NCBI RefSeq assembly: GCF_964355755.1
Contig: NC_092673.1
Span: forward strand, 3,911,001-3,975,000
From: Antedon mediterranea
Lineage: Eukaryota; Echinodermata; Crinoidea; Comatulida; Antedonidae
DNA: 64,000 nt
Reading direction: 5' to 3'
Of this stretch, positions 13,501-28,500 are shown in pieces. Made by a program: the position numbers and the translations under genes. Position 1 is the stretch's first letter, and every line of letters starts with the position of its first letter. The notes under the pieces are model-generated. The model searched no databases and was not told the origin of the DNA. It saw only the letters and a program-made list of their open reading frames with translations.

Positions 13501-16500
13501 GTAAGTGATTATATTCAAATGTAGGTCATATTGAAATCTGACTGAAAACCAAAAAAAAAATTATACCCAGGTGCATCGTTGATAGGATTAAATTACGTCC
13601 CAGTGGGAAAACATTTGTTTTTCAACAAAGTAGTCTCGTAATTTTATGTTGAGAAGTTCTCCGAAAAAGAATGGCTGTCACAAAAAGAAATAACGATTGT
13701 TTTCGTAAATTCTAACTCATTAACATTTCTGAAATCAGATAATATTAAATCATGTATGATATGACGCAAAGCTTAATTGCTTGGCTGTACTATAGTAAAA
13801 GTTAAATCATGAAATTTAATGTATTTGTTGAAAGCAAAAAAAGAAAGATAAATCAAAATCATGTTGGCTTTGATGAAGCAGAAAGCAGGTTTTGAAAGAT
13901 TTGTTGCAAAGTCATTTAATCTAGACTGGCACATTTCAAACTTGATGCGACATACATACAGGCACACAATTAAATAGACAATATACAACAATATATGCAG
14001 TCATCTTAATTATAGATGGTTGAATATTAAATAAGGATTTCATTTACCGTATATCCTCTGGTATAAATCCCAACTACATAGAACACAAAATTGGGCAAAC
14101 TTTGTGGGGGTGGGGCTATACACAGGGAAACTTACTGGCTAATGAGAGGCCTACATCCACACCAAAATTCAATATTGGAACTACTGTATACCTGGGGATA
14201 TGCCTGAAATCAGACATAAAGTAGAGGGTGGGATTAAACCAGAAGTGGAATTATACCCAAGGATATTTTTAACATTCAAAATTGATTAAATTGTGTTTAA
14301 AATTATTCAAAATTTTATAATATTACAGTAAAAACAGAGGATGCACTATTGTAAAATACATAGATGTATGAGGTTTGATGTCTACGTATGTCTAAGTATG
14401 CAATTTATATTTGAAATATGATTTTATGACTCCCTCATGGAACTGGAAGTCAATATGCAATACTCCCTGAAATAGCTTATGTTCCATACTCAAAATTGAA
14501 AAGCTTAAATTGATTAAAATGCGACCACTTGACAACGAGACTCATTATTGGAATCCTTTACTTAGATGAATACTTTAGAATTGAAATCGTGATTTCTAAA
14601 TTCTAAGATTTTTCTGCGTATTGCATGGACCACGACACTTCAATTACTATTTTGAATCCTTTTATCGTTTTGTCTTTGCCTATTAGATTTATATCGAGAT
14701 ATCTCTCCATGTTTTGTCTGAAAGCTTGGATTATTCTGATCATGTGAAATGAAGAAAAGAGATTATTCTTATAGTTCATTAAAATTTCGATCAGTGACTT
14801 GCAAATAAAATAATGTTGAAAAACATATTTTATCATAATTCTGACCATAATTTAGTAATTAGACCTGCAGTTTTTAATATGCAGTAACCAAAATAATTTT
14901 AGTATTATTCCAATAAATTCAAGTCATTTTCATGTTAGTTTTTTATAGTCTATGTATTTTGTTTGGAAAGGAAGTTTTTCTTGCAATTCTTGCATTTTTA
15001 TTTCAGGATCTGTCAGTTTTTTTAGTATTTTACGATATTTTACCGTTTTAAACCTATCAAGCATTTTAACAAACCTTGTCAAAAGTTCTGCCTACACTAT
15101 CAAACTAGTTTGACAAAAAAGTGTGATGTGCACAAATATGGTAGTGATACTCCCAAACATGGTAGTGATGTGACATCATCAAGGCGCATATGGGCATGTT
15201 TTTGTCACATAAAGTTTTCTAGTGTAGACAGAGCTTAAGGATATTCCATCCCTCCCTATTAGATATGGTTCACCGATCTTGTCATAATACATTACTTTAT
15301 TTGACAAAATATTTACAAAGATATATGTTCAGTCAGCTACATACATCAGCAGCGATGGGTGAAAAGACTAAGCGCAGGATACAAACGCACTTGACTTGAT
15401 GTAATTATAAGCCGCCATTTGTAGTTAGAGTACATGCTGAAACTAGTCCCAGCGGACAAAATGCCGAACACATTACTGGCGCTCTGTAGAATTATTCCAA
15501 TTACATTGGTATGAATGTAAAACGAAGATGAGAAATTGGTTTAGAATCATGCGGTATCGAGCCTAATTAAAAACGGGTAATAGAAAAGCAGGATATTGAA
15601 AAAATAAACTTAGAAATGGACTTAAAATTTGCTGTGAATTAAAACTGTACGGTTGGTTGACATTTATATACATATTTTATCAGCAGATGAACAGACATAT
15701 TTTATAAAAATTCAAACAAGCATTGGGCCTTAGTCTATAATATTGTCATTTGATATTAAAAAAATCATGAATATTGTTTTTCCCGTGGATATATTGTACA
15801 GACTTTTTATACAATATAATGATTAATATAATATACATCTCGAGGGTTAGAAAATTAATAAATTAAATGCACTCATGGACTACAGATGTAATGTAAAAGA
15901 TAAATCCAGTATTATTGATGCTTTAGGTTTATAATCATGTAAATGTTTTAATCCGAATGATTGGAAATCTGAGACATGCATTTTTAAGCAAATGAATCTT
16001 GACTACTGTATTTGTGTTTTAACTATTTGTTTATTTTTCTTTTTAATTCAGGAATTAAATGAAAAAATGGACTCCATTACCAATGGATATGACAACATTC
16101 ATGTATTGCCGAAGGAACGGTCGTTTGTTGCGTCGTGGGGATCGTACGACATCGTTAGAGCTGAGTTAGAGGTAAATACATTTTTCAGATACAATGAAAT
16201 AATAAATAAATGTTACTGTATATTCTTATCTACAGGCATCCGTCGGAAAGTTGTTGGTCTCGTGTACATAGTGCACATTCAAGAACTTGGTACACTATTC
16301 GTAAAGAGTAGGGTATCATCTTCCGATGTGCTGATCTGGTAGGTGCTGCAATGTTGGCTGCTGTGTGTCTGAGGAGGCCCTAATCTGAATTTTTACTCGG
16401 CTTCTAGTTAAGCTTGAGGACTAATATAAATACCAAAAAAAAAATAATAATAATAATATACTAGCATCAGAGCACTTTCTGTTTGTAAAACATGCATTTT

Positions 16501-19500
16501 AAGGTAGTGTAACCAACAACTAAATGTTCCAGTCTAAAGGATGAGGCTGCCTCATTATCATCAATGTCACAGAAACAACCAAAAGGGCAACCACATTATT
16601 AATGCAACTCTACCATTTGAATACAAACAAATTCATTAATAATTTATATCCATTGAAAAGTATAGAAAGTAGTAATATTTGTTCTGTAAAATGTAAAATG
16701 ATATAGGACCCCGGAGAATTTCAGAACATAAAAACTTTTTCTAGCTTTTCTTTGCTTGTGAAAATCGATGAAGCATAAAATATTATGTACATTTTTTGCA
16801 CTCCTACAAAATAGCTAATACCTTTTTGCTTTAGCTGTAGACTTTACATGGAATGCTGTAAACATTAAGTCTGTAAGGTAATTGTCCGAAGAGTATTTAA
16901 ACGTCTTTAAGGGACCGTTATGTATTGTTTTCACAAAATTAAAATGCAATTTTTGTTGCAAGATTACTAATTTGAGATTGTCATGGTCATCTATAGATGG
17001 GACAAGTAACTAAATCTATATCTCCATACATAAATAGGGAAGATCAAGCCTATAGTGTCTGATATAAATACACAAATTGAGATAGTTATAGTTATGAACT
17101 AAAGCAAAATTAAATGTGGTTACAAAAAACATTGAATAATATATAAAAACTTTAGTAAATTTATAATTAACATTTTTTTTTTTTTAAACATGCCAAACGT
17201 TTTGCAATTTTTTAAGTAGTTTATATCAGATTCTGCTTTTACAGATTTTTTCCAAGAGCTTTTCCAACTTTCGAAAGTCCTTGATTGACACCGAGGTGTT
17301 TAAGGTGATGTCGTGAATAAATTTGCCGAACTAATTTTCTAGAAAAAATGATGTACAATGTTTCAAATTTAACATTTTGAAGCCGACGAAAATTAAATGT
17401 TCTTGTGTTGAATTGAACAATAATAATGATGATGTTTTGGAGCGAACGCACGTTATAAAACAGTAGAGAACGTTAATAGATGATAAGGCTTGCTCAGACC
17501 AATTAATCACTATAAAAGAATACTCTAAGAAACTCTATAGCTCTGCACTATGTAATAATTGAAATGGTAAGAAAAGACGATGAAAAACAAAATAAGTAAT
17601 GTTCAATTTGCTTTGCGTTTTAACTTTTACATGTGTGATGCTGATACGGCTTGTTGGTAATAGAGGATGTGTGTTCAATTTCAATCTTAAATCTTTATTG
17701 ACAACATCAAAAATGTGATCAATATCATTATCATATGCCACTATTATCAGCACAATGTATGCCAGGTTTGTCATCATTTTATTTTCATAAAAATCAATCA
17801 ATCTTTATTTCATCAAAATAGCAAAAAGTACAAATTAAGATAGCGAATGTACAACAAAGTAAAAGCCTGTAAAACTCTTTACAAAAATAAATAATATTTA
17901 ATAAATTTCTTTCCACAAGTACTGTATTACTATTATAGGATATGTCTATTTCGTGCCTAGTTTACCTGGATAAACCGACAATAGACCTTTCTCCTCGAAG
18001 AGAGAGATATAACTTGAAAAGTAGAATTCAATTTTCATTGAATACCCCTGTCCACAAATGATATAGTCCATAAACTATGCCCTTAGATATATATATATAT
18101 ATTGCCATAAATTAACTTAATCAATTAATCCTTATCATTCTCACTATAATTGGCATTATTGTCATCATATTACATCATCATTATCATAATGATTTTATGA
18201 ATTGTATACTATCTATCTATAATTATCACATTCTAATCATCTTCGTTTATCATAAATGCCACCATCATATAATTGTCCTCATCCTCCTCCAATTTCTTTA
18301 TGTTGCCATTGTTCATTTAACAAACAACTATTGGGATTATTTTTTATACATTTTTATATTCTATATCAATATACAGTATTTATAATCTTTTTTAACATTT
18401 ATTATTGGCTGGTGTCAGTCATAATATTCAATAAAAAAAAATAATCCTAAAACATCAATTTTACATTCATGACTTTTATTAATTTTTGAAATGAAAATAT
18501 TGATTCTGATAAATTAGTCTATATGTTTGTTGTAGATTTTTTTCTCTCTTGCCAAATTTGTCTGGCAGGCTAAATGGGTTTTATGCATACAAGCTATACT
18601 TGATCTCTTTCCAACAGCAAAAATCACAAATTTCTGAATTCTAGGCTTCTTGTTCGGATGGGGCTATTTGACAAAAATATACGTATTTTTGTTTCTACAG
18701 TTCTCAACATTTAATTAATTCAGTTTTTATGTTTTTGGTGACAGTTTGTTTACAATACAAATTAACACTACTACTTCTAGTTAGGTAACCTTAATCAAAT
18801 AAAATTTATTATTATTAAGTTGAAATCTTTTTGTAATTGTTTAAACTATTTCACCATAAACAATTTTTTTTGATTGATATTTTTATTTTGTAGGGGTTTG
18901 AGGAGCTAATGAGAATGGGTGCATTTGATTTTGTGATCAACTTGAGTGGTGCTGATCTTCCTATTAGAGATGTTGATGATTTGGCTGCTATGTTCTCAAC
19001 ATCAAGAGGTGAAATATTTAAACAAACATCTGTTTCTCCATGTTTATGATTTAAATACAATCTCCATCTTACTAAAGCTCTGTCTACACTATCTAACTGT
19101 AATGTGCCCATATATGGACATGATGATGTCATATCACTACCATAGTTAGGCACATCACTACCATATTTGGGCACTATAGTTTGAGAAAAAAAATGTGATG
19201 TGCCGATATATGGACATCATGATGTCATATTACTACCATATTTCGGCACATCACTACCATATTTCGGCACATCACTACCATATTTCGGCACATCACTACC
19301 ATATTTCGGCACATCACTATCATATTTGAGCACACATTTTGTTGTCACATAAAGTTTGATAGTGTAGACAGCTGAGTTTAGCTCAGGGTGTGTACATCCA
19401 AACATGGATATTGTGTACTGTAGAACAACACATTTAAGACACCTCTATCAGGGTACACTTTCCAGTTAAGGTCACTAAGGTATGGTCACTAAATAATACA

Positions 19501-22500
19501 CATAATAATAAAAAAAATAAAATAAAGACTCTCTAATCAGGGAACACCCTTTTTAAAGAGGATGCTTTAATAGTAATTATGCTTTTTTCCAGATTACGGC
19601 TATGGCAGTCTTTAAAAAAACTTTCATTTGTTGAAAACCAATTTTTTTTATTATTGAATATCTATGAAAAATTGCTTAAAACTATATTCAAGCAATCTTT
19701 AAAATGTATTTAAGTTTGATGTGCAATCTTTCAAATATTCCATCAAAATTGTGCCGAACGAAGAAGTAAATAGAGCAGCGATTTATTTATAGAAGTTACC
19801 ATTTAGCAAATTTGAAACAGAAGCAAAACTTAATTGAATCTCAGACTATATGTCATGTTGAATATTTCATTTCTAATGTATTGTGTATTACAGATTGCTT
19901 TTCAAGATGTGGTCAGTTTCAATCTAGATATATGTATATATTTCTGTAGCATACACATCTTGAATTTTTCAAACGTCTAACATTTCAAAAGTTAACTTTG
20001 TGTTGGGTTATCATGAATACCAGCGATGTTTTCTTAATCTATCGATTGAATTATTGATGTTGAAGAAACCAATCTAAACACCATCTTTTAAACTCTGTCT
20101 ACACAATCAAACTACTTTGACAAAAAAAGTGTGATGTACCTAAATATGGTAGTGATATGCTTAAATATGGTAGTGATATGACGTCATCGTATCCATATAT
20201 GAGCACATCACATCACATAAAGTTTGATAGTGTAGACAGAGCTTTAATGGTTTTGTACTGAAAAGGTCATTCAGTATAATGAAGAAATAAATTAAAATTC
20301 TAAAGCCCTGTTTACACTATCAAACTAGTTTGACAAAAAAAGTGATATGCCCAAATATGGTAGTGATATGACATCATCATAATTTGTTGTCGCCTAAAGC
20401 TAGACAGAGCTTTAGGTGTATGATAGACAAAATTGAAATGTTTGTCATACGGTTTACCTTCTTTCTTTAATGTTCATTTTATTACCTGTGTTCATTTATA
20501 CCTTTGTTCATTTTATTACCTGTGTTCATTTATACCTTTGTTCATTTTATTACCTGTGTTCATTTATACCTTTGTTCATTTTATTACCTGTGTTCATTTA
20601 TACCTTTGTTCATTTTATTACCTGTGTTCATTTATACCTTTGTTCATTTTATTACCTGTGTTCATTTATACCTTTGTTCATTTTATTACCTGTGTTCATT
20701 TATACCTTTGTTCATTTTATTACCTGTGTTCATTTATACCTTTGTTCATTTTATTACCTGTGTTCATTTATACCTTTGTTCATTTTATTACCTGTGTTCA
20801 TTTATGCCTTTGTTCATTTTATTACCTGTGTTCATTTATGCCTTTGTTCATTTTATTACCTGTGTTCATTTATACCTGTGTTCATTTATGCCTTTGTTCA
20901 TTTTATTACCTGTGTTCATTTATGCCTTTGTTCATTTTATTACCTGTGTTCATTTATACCTGTGTTCATTTATGCCTTTGTTCATTTTATTACCTGTGTT
21001 CATTTATACCTGTGTTCATTTATACCTTTGTTCATTTTATTACCTGTGTTCATTTATACCTTTGTTCATTTTATTACCTGTGTTCATTTATACCTGTGTT
21101 CATTTATGCCTTTGTTCATTTTATTACCTGTGTTCAATTTTAAAAGAAAAACAATCTGAAAACCATCTTAAAAGCACAAACTGAATAATTTATGAATTAT
21201 TAATATTTGATGACTTTTCACAATGTGTTTAATGTCTCTAGACTGAATTTCTTATCAAGTGCCATATGTTATTAATATTGCAGGTTTTAATTTTATGCGA
21301 ATCAATGGAAACTGGAACGATCGTTCACAGAAGACCACTGATACGTCAGTGTGGTATGGATGTGGCGCGCACGTTTACAACATCTCATCTCGGAGTGGCA
21401 AAGCTCCGTGGAGTGACATGCATAGCACTTCACAATGGGCTGTTTTCAGCAGGTAAAATTAATATGAAGGTTTAAACCAAATTTTCATACTATTATGGAT
21501 TTATGCAAATATATTTATTTACATAGTGGAGCTGTAGCTTGGTGGTTAACATGCTTGCTATCCAATCCCAAGGTTCAATCCTTACCTAGTGCCAGAGTTG
21601 TAACTCACGACTCTTTCAACTCCACACCCTTCAGTAAGCCTGAAATAAGATATATAGTTATATATATATATATATAGTTTATAAGCATGATACAATAGTT
21701 TATCCATCCTGTAATTGGCGAGTTTCTTGAGGTTGGATGCATACGGAAAAATAATAATATTTGGATATGAAAATTGACAGGGCTTTACTTGTTTTATATC
21801 ACATGCCCATAGAGTCCAAGACCAACTATTTTACTGTCATTAAAATTACAGAATGTATTACATAGTGTGGACAGATGAATGTTCTTAGTGGAAGTTGTAT
21901 GGCACAAATTATCTTTAGGGAAGAAGAAAATTGTATGTGTGGTCCATAATTCAGCCCAATAGGCTGCGAGTCACATCAGGCCTTGTCTTTTAAGGCGAGT
22001 GAGTGCGATCACTCACCTAACACACTCCTAAACTGCCCTTGAGGAGTGCGATTTACAACACGCCTTAATTTGGTAAACTTCTACACATAAAAATACAAAC
22101 AGCACACCTACAGCACCCCTGAATGTATTGAGGAGTGCAATTTGTAGCACACCTATGATTTTCAAAAGAGAAGGCCTGCACATGTTATCCTCAACATTTA
22201 ACCCCACATTTACACATATTAACAGTCGTCTGAGATGACTGAAGTTTATACAACAATACATGCTTCTGTTTACCCAATTTTTTAGGGCATGTAAAATATA
22301 TGCCAAACTTGCCCGACTTAACTTAAAGGAAAAAACCCAATTTGTTTTGCTAGCTGATTTGGTACAAAATAGGTTTACTTGCCCAGAGTGACTAGTCAAT
22401 ACTCGATTGTATTGCTTTTTATATGGATAGAAACATACTCCATCAAATATGTTACTCAAGCATCTGACTTTGATGAGGTTTTCATCCTCTTCACAATATC

Positions 22501-25500
22501 CCACTAAGCCAACCTTGTCAAGGTATTGCAAATTGTTTATGCTTCTTTTATCCTAGGCTATGCCATCAAAATCTTGTTCTTTAGCGGAGATATTTATCAT
22601 TTATTTATCTCATTGTCTAGATGTTCTCAAGTTTATTGCAATATCTATTACATCATTAAAGTATTGAGTTTCCTGTATAGGATCTCAAAAAAGTAATTAA
22701 GATGATATTTCTCTTCTCCTGTATTAACTTTGGGATCCTGAAATTTAGAATTGTGTACGCGTGAGTCAAAGATAAAAATAATTAAAATGCTGTTGTAGAT
22801 GAATGTCTTAAAACAGGAAGACAACTACAAACATGATTTTAATAATCTGGGTACATTTTCCTTTTATAAATAACCTAGGGGTTTAGATAGAGATAGGAAG
22901 CCACCCTAAGCTGGTAATTAAAGAAACTGTACTGTACTACTTAGTGTATGGATATTTTGGAACAGTTTTTTCTTGATATATTGGAATATACAGTATATCA
23001 TTCATTCATCTTTTATTTAGGAATACCATGATGAAATTATATATCTATAGCAACAAAAATGAATAAAAAATCATTGTACAAAAAAAATATCAAAGATAAC
23101 TTTCTGTAGACTGATTTGCTACACCTTTTCAACTCCATTTCATAGAATGTTTATTTTGCCACAATTTGACAGTAACTGTATTTATTTCAGATTCTAAATG
23201 TTACCGAAAGATATAAATTAAACAAAATGCAAGGTTACAGCGTGTATACCTCTTGATACCATTTGCGTGGGCATGACTTTAAAGATTATGTACTGTATAC
23301 TCATGTTGTCATTACAATAGGTATACATAAGTGTACATTATACACGAGAAAAATACCAACGTTTTATAGCACTGTATTTAGATCCTAAGAGAAATAAATT
23401 GAACATACGAGGCTACAGCCTGTCTACCTCTCAATACCATTTACAGAAGCATGACTTTAGAGATTATATACCCATGTTATCATTAAAAGTGGGTATACAT
23501 AAATGTACATTTATATACACTAGGAAAATACCAATGTTTTATAGCACTGTATTTAAAAGAATTAAATTGAATATAAAGCTTGGTTCCCACTAGAACGTAA
23601 CGCAAGGACGTAAACGCAACGCAAGCGTTTTAACCAATGACAAGCGAAGTTATGACAGTTAGCAATCACAAGCGAATATTAAGCCATCGCTTGTGATTGG
23701 TCAATTCACTTGCGTTGCGTTACGTCCTTGCGTTGCGTCGCTAGTGGGAACCACGCTTAAGAGGCTACAGCCTGTCTACCTCTCAATACCATTTACAGAG
23801 GCATGACTTTAGAGATTATACTAGCGTTATTATTAAAAGTGGTTATACATAAATATAATATTTGCTTCACTAGAAGAATAGCAACATTGTTTATATTGCT
23901 ACAGTCGGATTATTGAAGTAGGCAAGTTGTTGTGCAATGTTCTAAGTATGTTTTAAGTATGTGCGGTAAATCACCGGTAGTCTAAAGAGAAATGGCTATT
24001 GATATTATAGTATAGTAATACTGGTTGGTCATTACATGTTACTTATGACTTGAAAGCTTTGTGCAATTGCTGTTTTGATTGCTAATGAAGCTTAGATAAG
24101 TGTGCCAGAGTGTTTCAAATGGATTTAAGACACTTATGTTGTATATGGCTGGTAGTATTAAAACAACATTTGCTATTTATATGTAATATTCGTTTGTGTT
24201 GGTCACTATTCTTGTGTTGGTTTTAGGATTATAGTTTTTGTATTATGGAACAAGAAATGAAACAGATTAAATTTTATTAAAACATTAAGGATTTATTGTG
24301 CCCCAAAAACAATAAAAATGAAGATTAATAAAATCAGACTTTAAATAGGCCATTTTAACATCAAGTTATTCACTTCTGTAAAAAAAACTTAATTAATTAT
24401 TTCACTTCTTTTTAACGAAAAACCATTATCTGACAGTAAAGTAAATTATTTTTTTATTATTAAGTTTTTGGTCAAAAGAAATAACTATTATGTGACATTA
24501 AAATGGCATATTCAAAAAAAAAATTGGGAAAAAAAAATGTTAGGGGGACAATATATCTTTAAAAGTTTATAATCCAAGATCTTTATCATTACGACATCCA
24601 TAGTTTACTGTAAGAGAGAGAATTTCATGGTTTAGGGGGTTGGGAACAATTTCTATTTTTAACAGTGTGTTTGCTCTTTTTTTTTTTTCAGAGACTACCT
24701 GGAGATGGTTTTAAATCCTTCTGAGAGGACTGTTTATATGAACGCCCTGCAACTTTACACTCAAACGTCTATTATACCCGACGAATCATACTTTATGTCT
24801 ATGCTCAAAGTCTCACCTTTCAAGTAAGTACAACTTAAATGTTTTGTTAACTTGCATTTAAGATTTTCATCCAACTGGAAATAAATTTAGATGCTTAAGC
24901 TCTGTCTACACTATCAAACAAGTTTGACAAAACATGTTTAAATATGGTAGTGGTATGTTCAAATATGGTAGTGATTTGACATCATCATGTCCATGGGCAC
25001 ATCACATTTTTTTGTCACATCAAGTTTGATAGTGTATGTAGAGCTTTAGAAAGCACAAGTTAAATGATCCCTTCCAAGATTGAACTAAAGATACTTGATT
25101 GAAAGGCAACAAGGTGACCACCAAAATGTAATGCCACTGTAGTTTCGGGGAAAGAACAAATCACATATCTACACATAATCATAACATCGTATACTCTATC
25201 TCTAACAATTTATTCAATCTTCTATCGACTAAAGCCGAAGTATAATCGTTATCTCGGGACCGTTCTATGGCCACCACCAGGTAGGCTTACTTCATTAAGG
25301 CTTCTATGAATGGATGTACTGGTTGGGAGCAGGAACGCTAGTAGACCAAACCCAGTACCGTTTTGATTACGATCAATCGGGAAATAACCTCACGACGTTT
25401 GTAAAGATGATATTGCGCTGCTACATTGCGTAAGACTACATTTGAAAGATAGATGATTGTTGCTTATCTATTCTACACTATTGTCCTAGTTGTTATTATT

Positions 25501-28500
25501 AATATTAGTAAGTTTATAAACTGTTGAACATTTCATCTTCTGGTTCTTTTTAAAGAGGCTATAAAGAATATATGTACAAAAAAATTTAGCGAACCAACAA
25601 AACATGAAATTGAAAACATGAAATTAAAAACATGATTGCCAGCCACTATTCAAATTCATGAAAAATTGAATAGACAGCCAGGTGCTATATTTTGTTAATG
25701 TTGAAAATTGGTTTCCGTAACTTCTGTTTCAAACTTCATTTCCATGGAAGCAGCTGTTTATGGAATATTATACTTTGTAGGTGGAATTCTTAAGGGTTTA
25801 AGCTATTCTGAGATTAAAGGACCAAGCCCAGAACAAGTAATGTTAGTGCCATACTAAGTTCACACATCTGTTGTGACTCATTAGTATTGGGATAGGTAGC
25901 AGTCTATGCGGACTAGAGTTGAAAGATTGTTAATGTTTACTGTAAGTGAAATGTTATTAGAGAATAATTGTTAACAGGAGTATGCGTTACATACAGTATG
26001 TTGTCTATGTAACATGAGTGCCAACTCTCCTAAAGCTCGGTTCCCACTCGAGACGCAACGCAAGCTAGTAGACCAATGATAAGCGACTGTTTGAATAATC
26101 AATCGCTTCTCATTGGTCAACTCACTAGCATCAACATAATTAGCTAGACAGAATTGAATGTAGGTGAAATGTTTTGGAATGATTATTGCTGGGTGTAATG
26201 TTACACAAATGTTTTTAGCACAACTTTTCTAATTAACTTTATTACCCTAATCAAAACAAACATAAACATATAACTAAAATATTTTTATGAAATTAATTTT
26301 GCTGGGTGTAATGTAATATAAATGTTTTCAGCACAAAACCTTTCTAATTTACTTTATTACCCTAATCAAACATAAACATATAACTGAAATATTTTTATGA
26401 AATTATTTTTGCCTGGTGTGAACTGTGATGTAATATAAATGTTTTCAGCACAACCTTTCTAATTAACTTTATTACCCTAATCAAATATAAACATATAACT
26501 GAAATATTTTTATGAAATTATTTTTGCTGGGTGTAATGTAATATAAATGTTTTCAGCACAAAACCTTTCTAATTAACTTTATTACCCTAATCAAATATAA
26601 ACATATAACTGAAATATTTTTATGAAATTATTTTTGCTTGGTGTGAACTGTGATGTAATATAAATGTTTTCAGCACAACCTTTCTAATTTACTTTATTAC
26701 CCTAATCAAATATAAACATGTAACTGAAATATTTTTATGAAATTATTTGTATGTAATAACATTTCTTATTTATTGCCCACCACCCAACTATTTCCTCAAC
26801 ATAAATGTGTAAATTAAATATTTGTAGAAAATTTTGTTGGGTGTAATGCAATGTAATACTGTGTAACATAAATATGATTGCCAATTCTGCTAATCAGAAT
26901 ATTCCGTTGTCGTAACAAACATTTAATATGCGATGTGTACATAAAACAGCTGATTCTCACAAAACTGTAAGCAAACTCGAGTGGACGTCGACAAACAATA
27001 GTAGTAAAATTCTGCACTATATTATTTTCTTCAGCTCATAATGGTATATTCTTTTTTGTGCGCATTTTCTAACATATGTGCACATGTTTTTTTTTGTTCG
27101 GATAACTTGAACTCATCAAAGTGACGAGTTCAAATCTAGTATTATTCTTTCCTTTTCTCCCATTTTTTTTGTCTCATATATTTCTAAAATGTGTAAACAT
27201 AATATTTCATAACTTTTTCAAAACAAAATTAGTTTTGAACCAATGCACCAACATCCATAGACTTTGTAGATATTATGCAGCAAAGATGGAAAGATTAAAG
27301 AGGAAAATTGTTTTAGGTACCATCATTTCTTTATTTATTTTTTATTTTCTTTATCCACAGACTGCTGTACATTTAATTTTGGGATATGATTAGTTCTAAA
27401 TCAATCTAGTTCACATGGATTGTTATTGATTTCCCTGTCATTCTTTTAATAGTTCTTGTTTCAATCAAATCTGCTTGTTATGATATTGTTACAAATCAGC
27501 ATATTGATTTAAGTATTCTGTATTTCTATTGCATGCTACATGCTACTACCAAACTTCTATAAGTAATTAATATCGACGGACATTTAATGAATAGAACATT
27601 TTTGATTGATTATTTTGTATTGTCTGTCGTCAGAATTGTTTCCAATGGCCAGTCAAACATTTCTTGACATGTAAAAAAATGTTTGACTGTAGAAGATACA
27701 AAATCAAAATGGGAAGCATATTTAAATATGTTATTCAATTTTAATTTCTATTTTTTTTTGCTGCTTCTAATTATTCTTATTATAGATCAAAATATAGCTA
27801 AATTTCAATTTTTTCTTCGCTAGCCCAGTAGACTTGATAACTATACATTGTACTTGCCCACCACATCCTGTCATGTTAAATCTTGAACGTAACATTAAAA
27901 ACTTTATTCATGTAAAAAAAATCTTCTGACTGCAGATATATTTAAATTAATGTGTCTGCTTTTGGAAGTGAGTTCTCATTTTTTAGTAGCCAGCAGGGCA
28001 CAAAGGATGATAGATTGGCTAGCCCCAAGTGCTTTTTATACTAGACATTTACGCTGTTAGCTATAGCTTTAAATCAAGACCCAAATCCAGCAATGTTTCA
28101 GGGTTTCAAGATCGACCAATATTCAAAATAAATTTCAGAAACTTAGCAAAATACTTTAGAAAATGCAGAGTGACAGGAGGTGGCTATTTCGGCTCATTTT
28201 GAAGATTCAGAAAAGATTTTAGTAAGCCTTGGTTAACCAATGAATTGATTTTTTTGAAAATCATTATGCATGGTCTTTCACAATATCTATTTACAAACAG
28301 TTAACAAAAATCATAATTTAAAATGATTGTGGATGTTTAATATGCAAACAATTGCGTGCAAAGATAGTAATATACTTGACATTTTGCCTAGTAATAATGT
28401 GAAAAAGACATTTTTAATTTGCAAGTTTTCAGCAGGCACTAGTGTTCATATAATAAAGGTAGAGCTTTAATAAGAGCTGACTAAGATACAATTTATATTT

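Noticed and set aside
20433-21184. Three overlapping + strand open readings of more than 220 codons
   Set aside because: A 34-bp minisatellite without stop codons reads alike in all three frames; no splice or start context.
21535-21581. A tRNA gene, because of A- and B-box-like motifs
   Set aside because: No cloverleaf or acceptor stem is evident, and similar copies recur with variable bodies; this is a SINE head.
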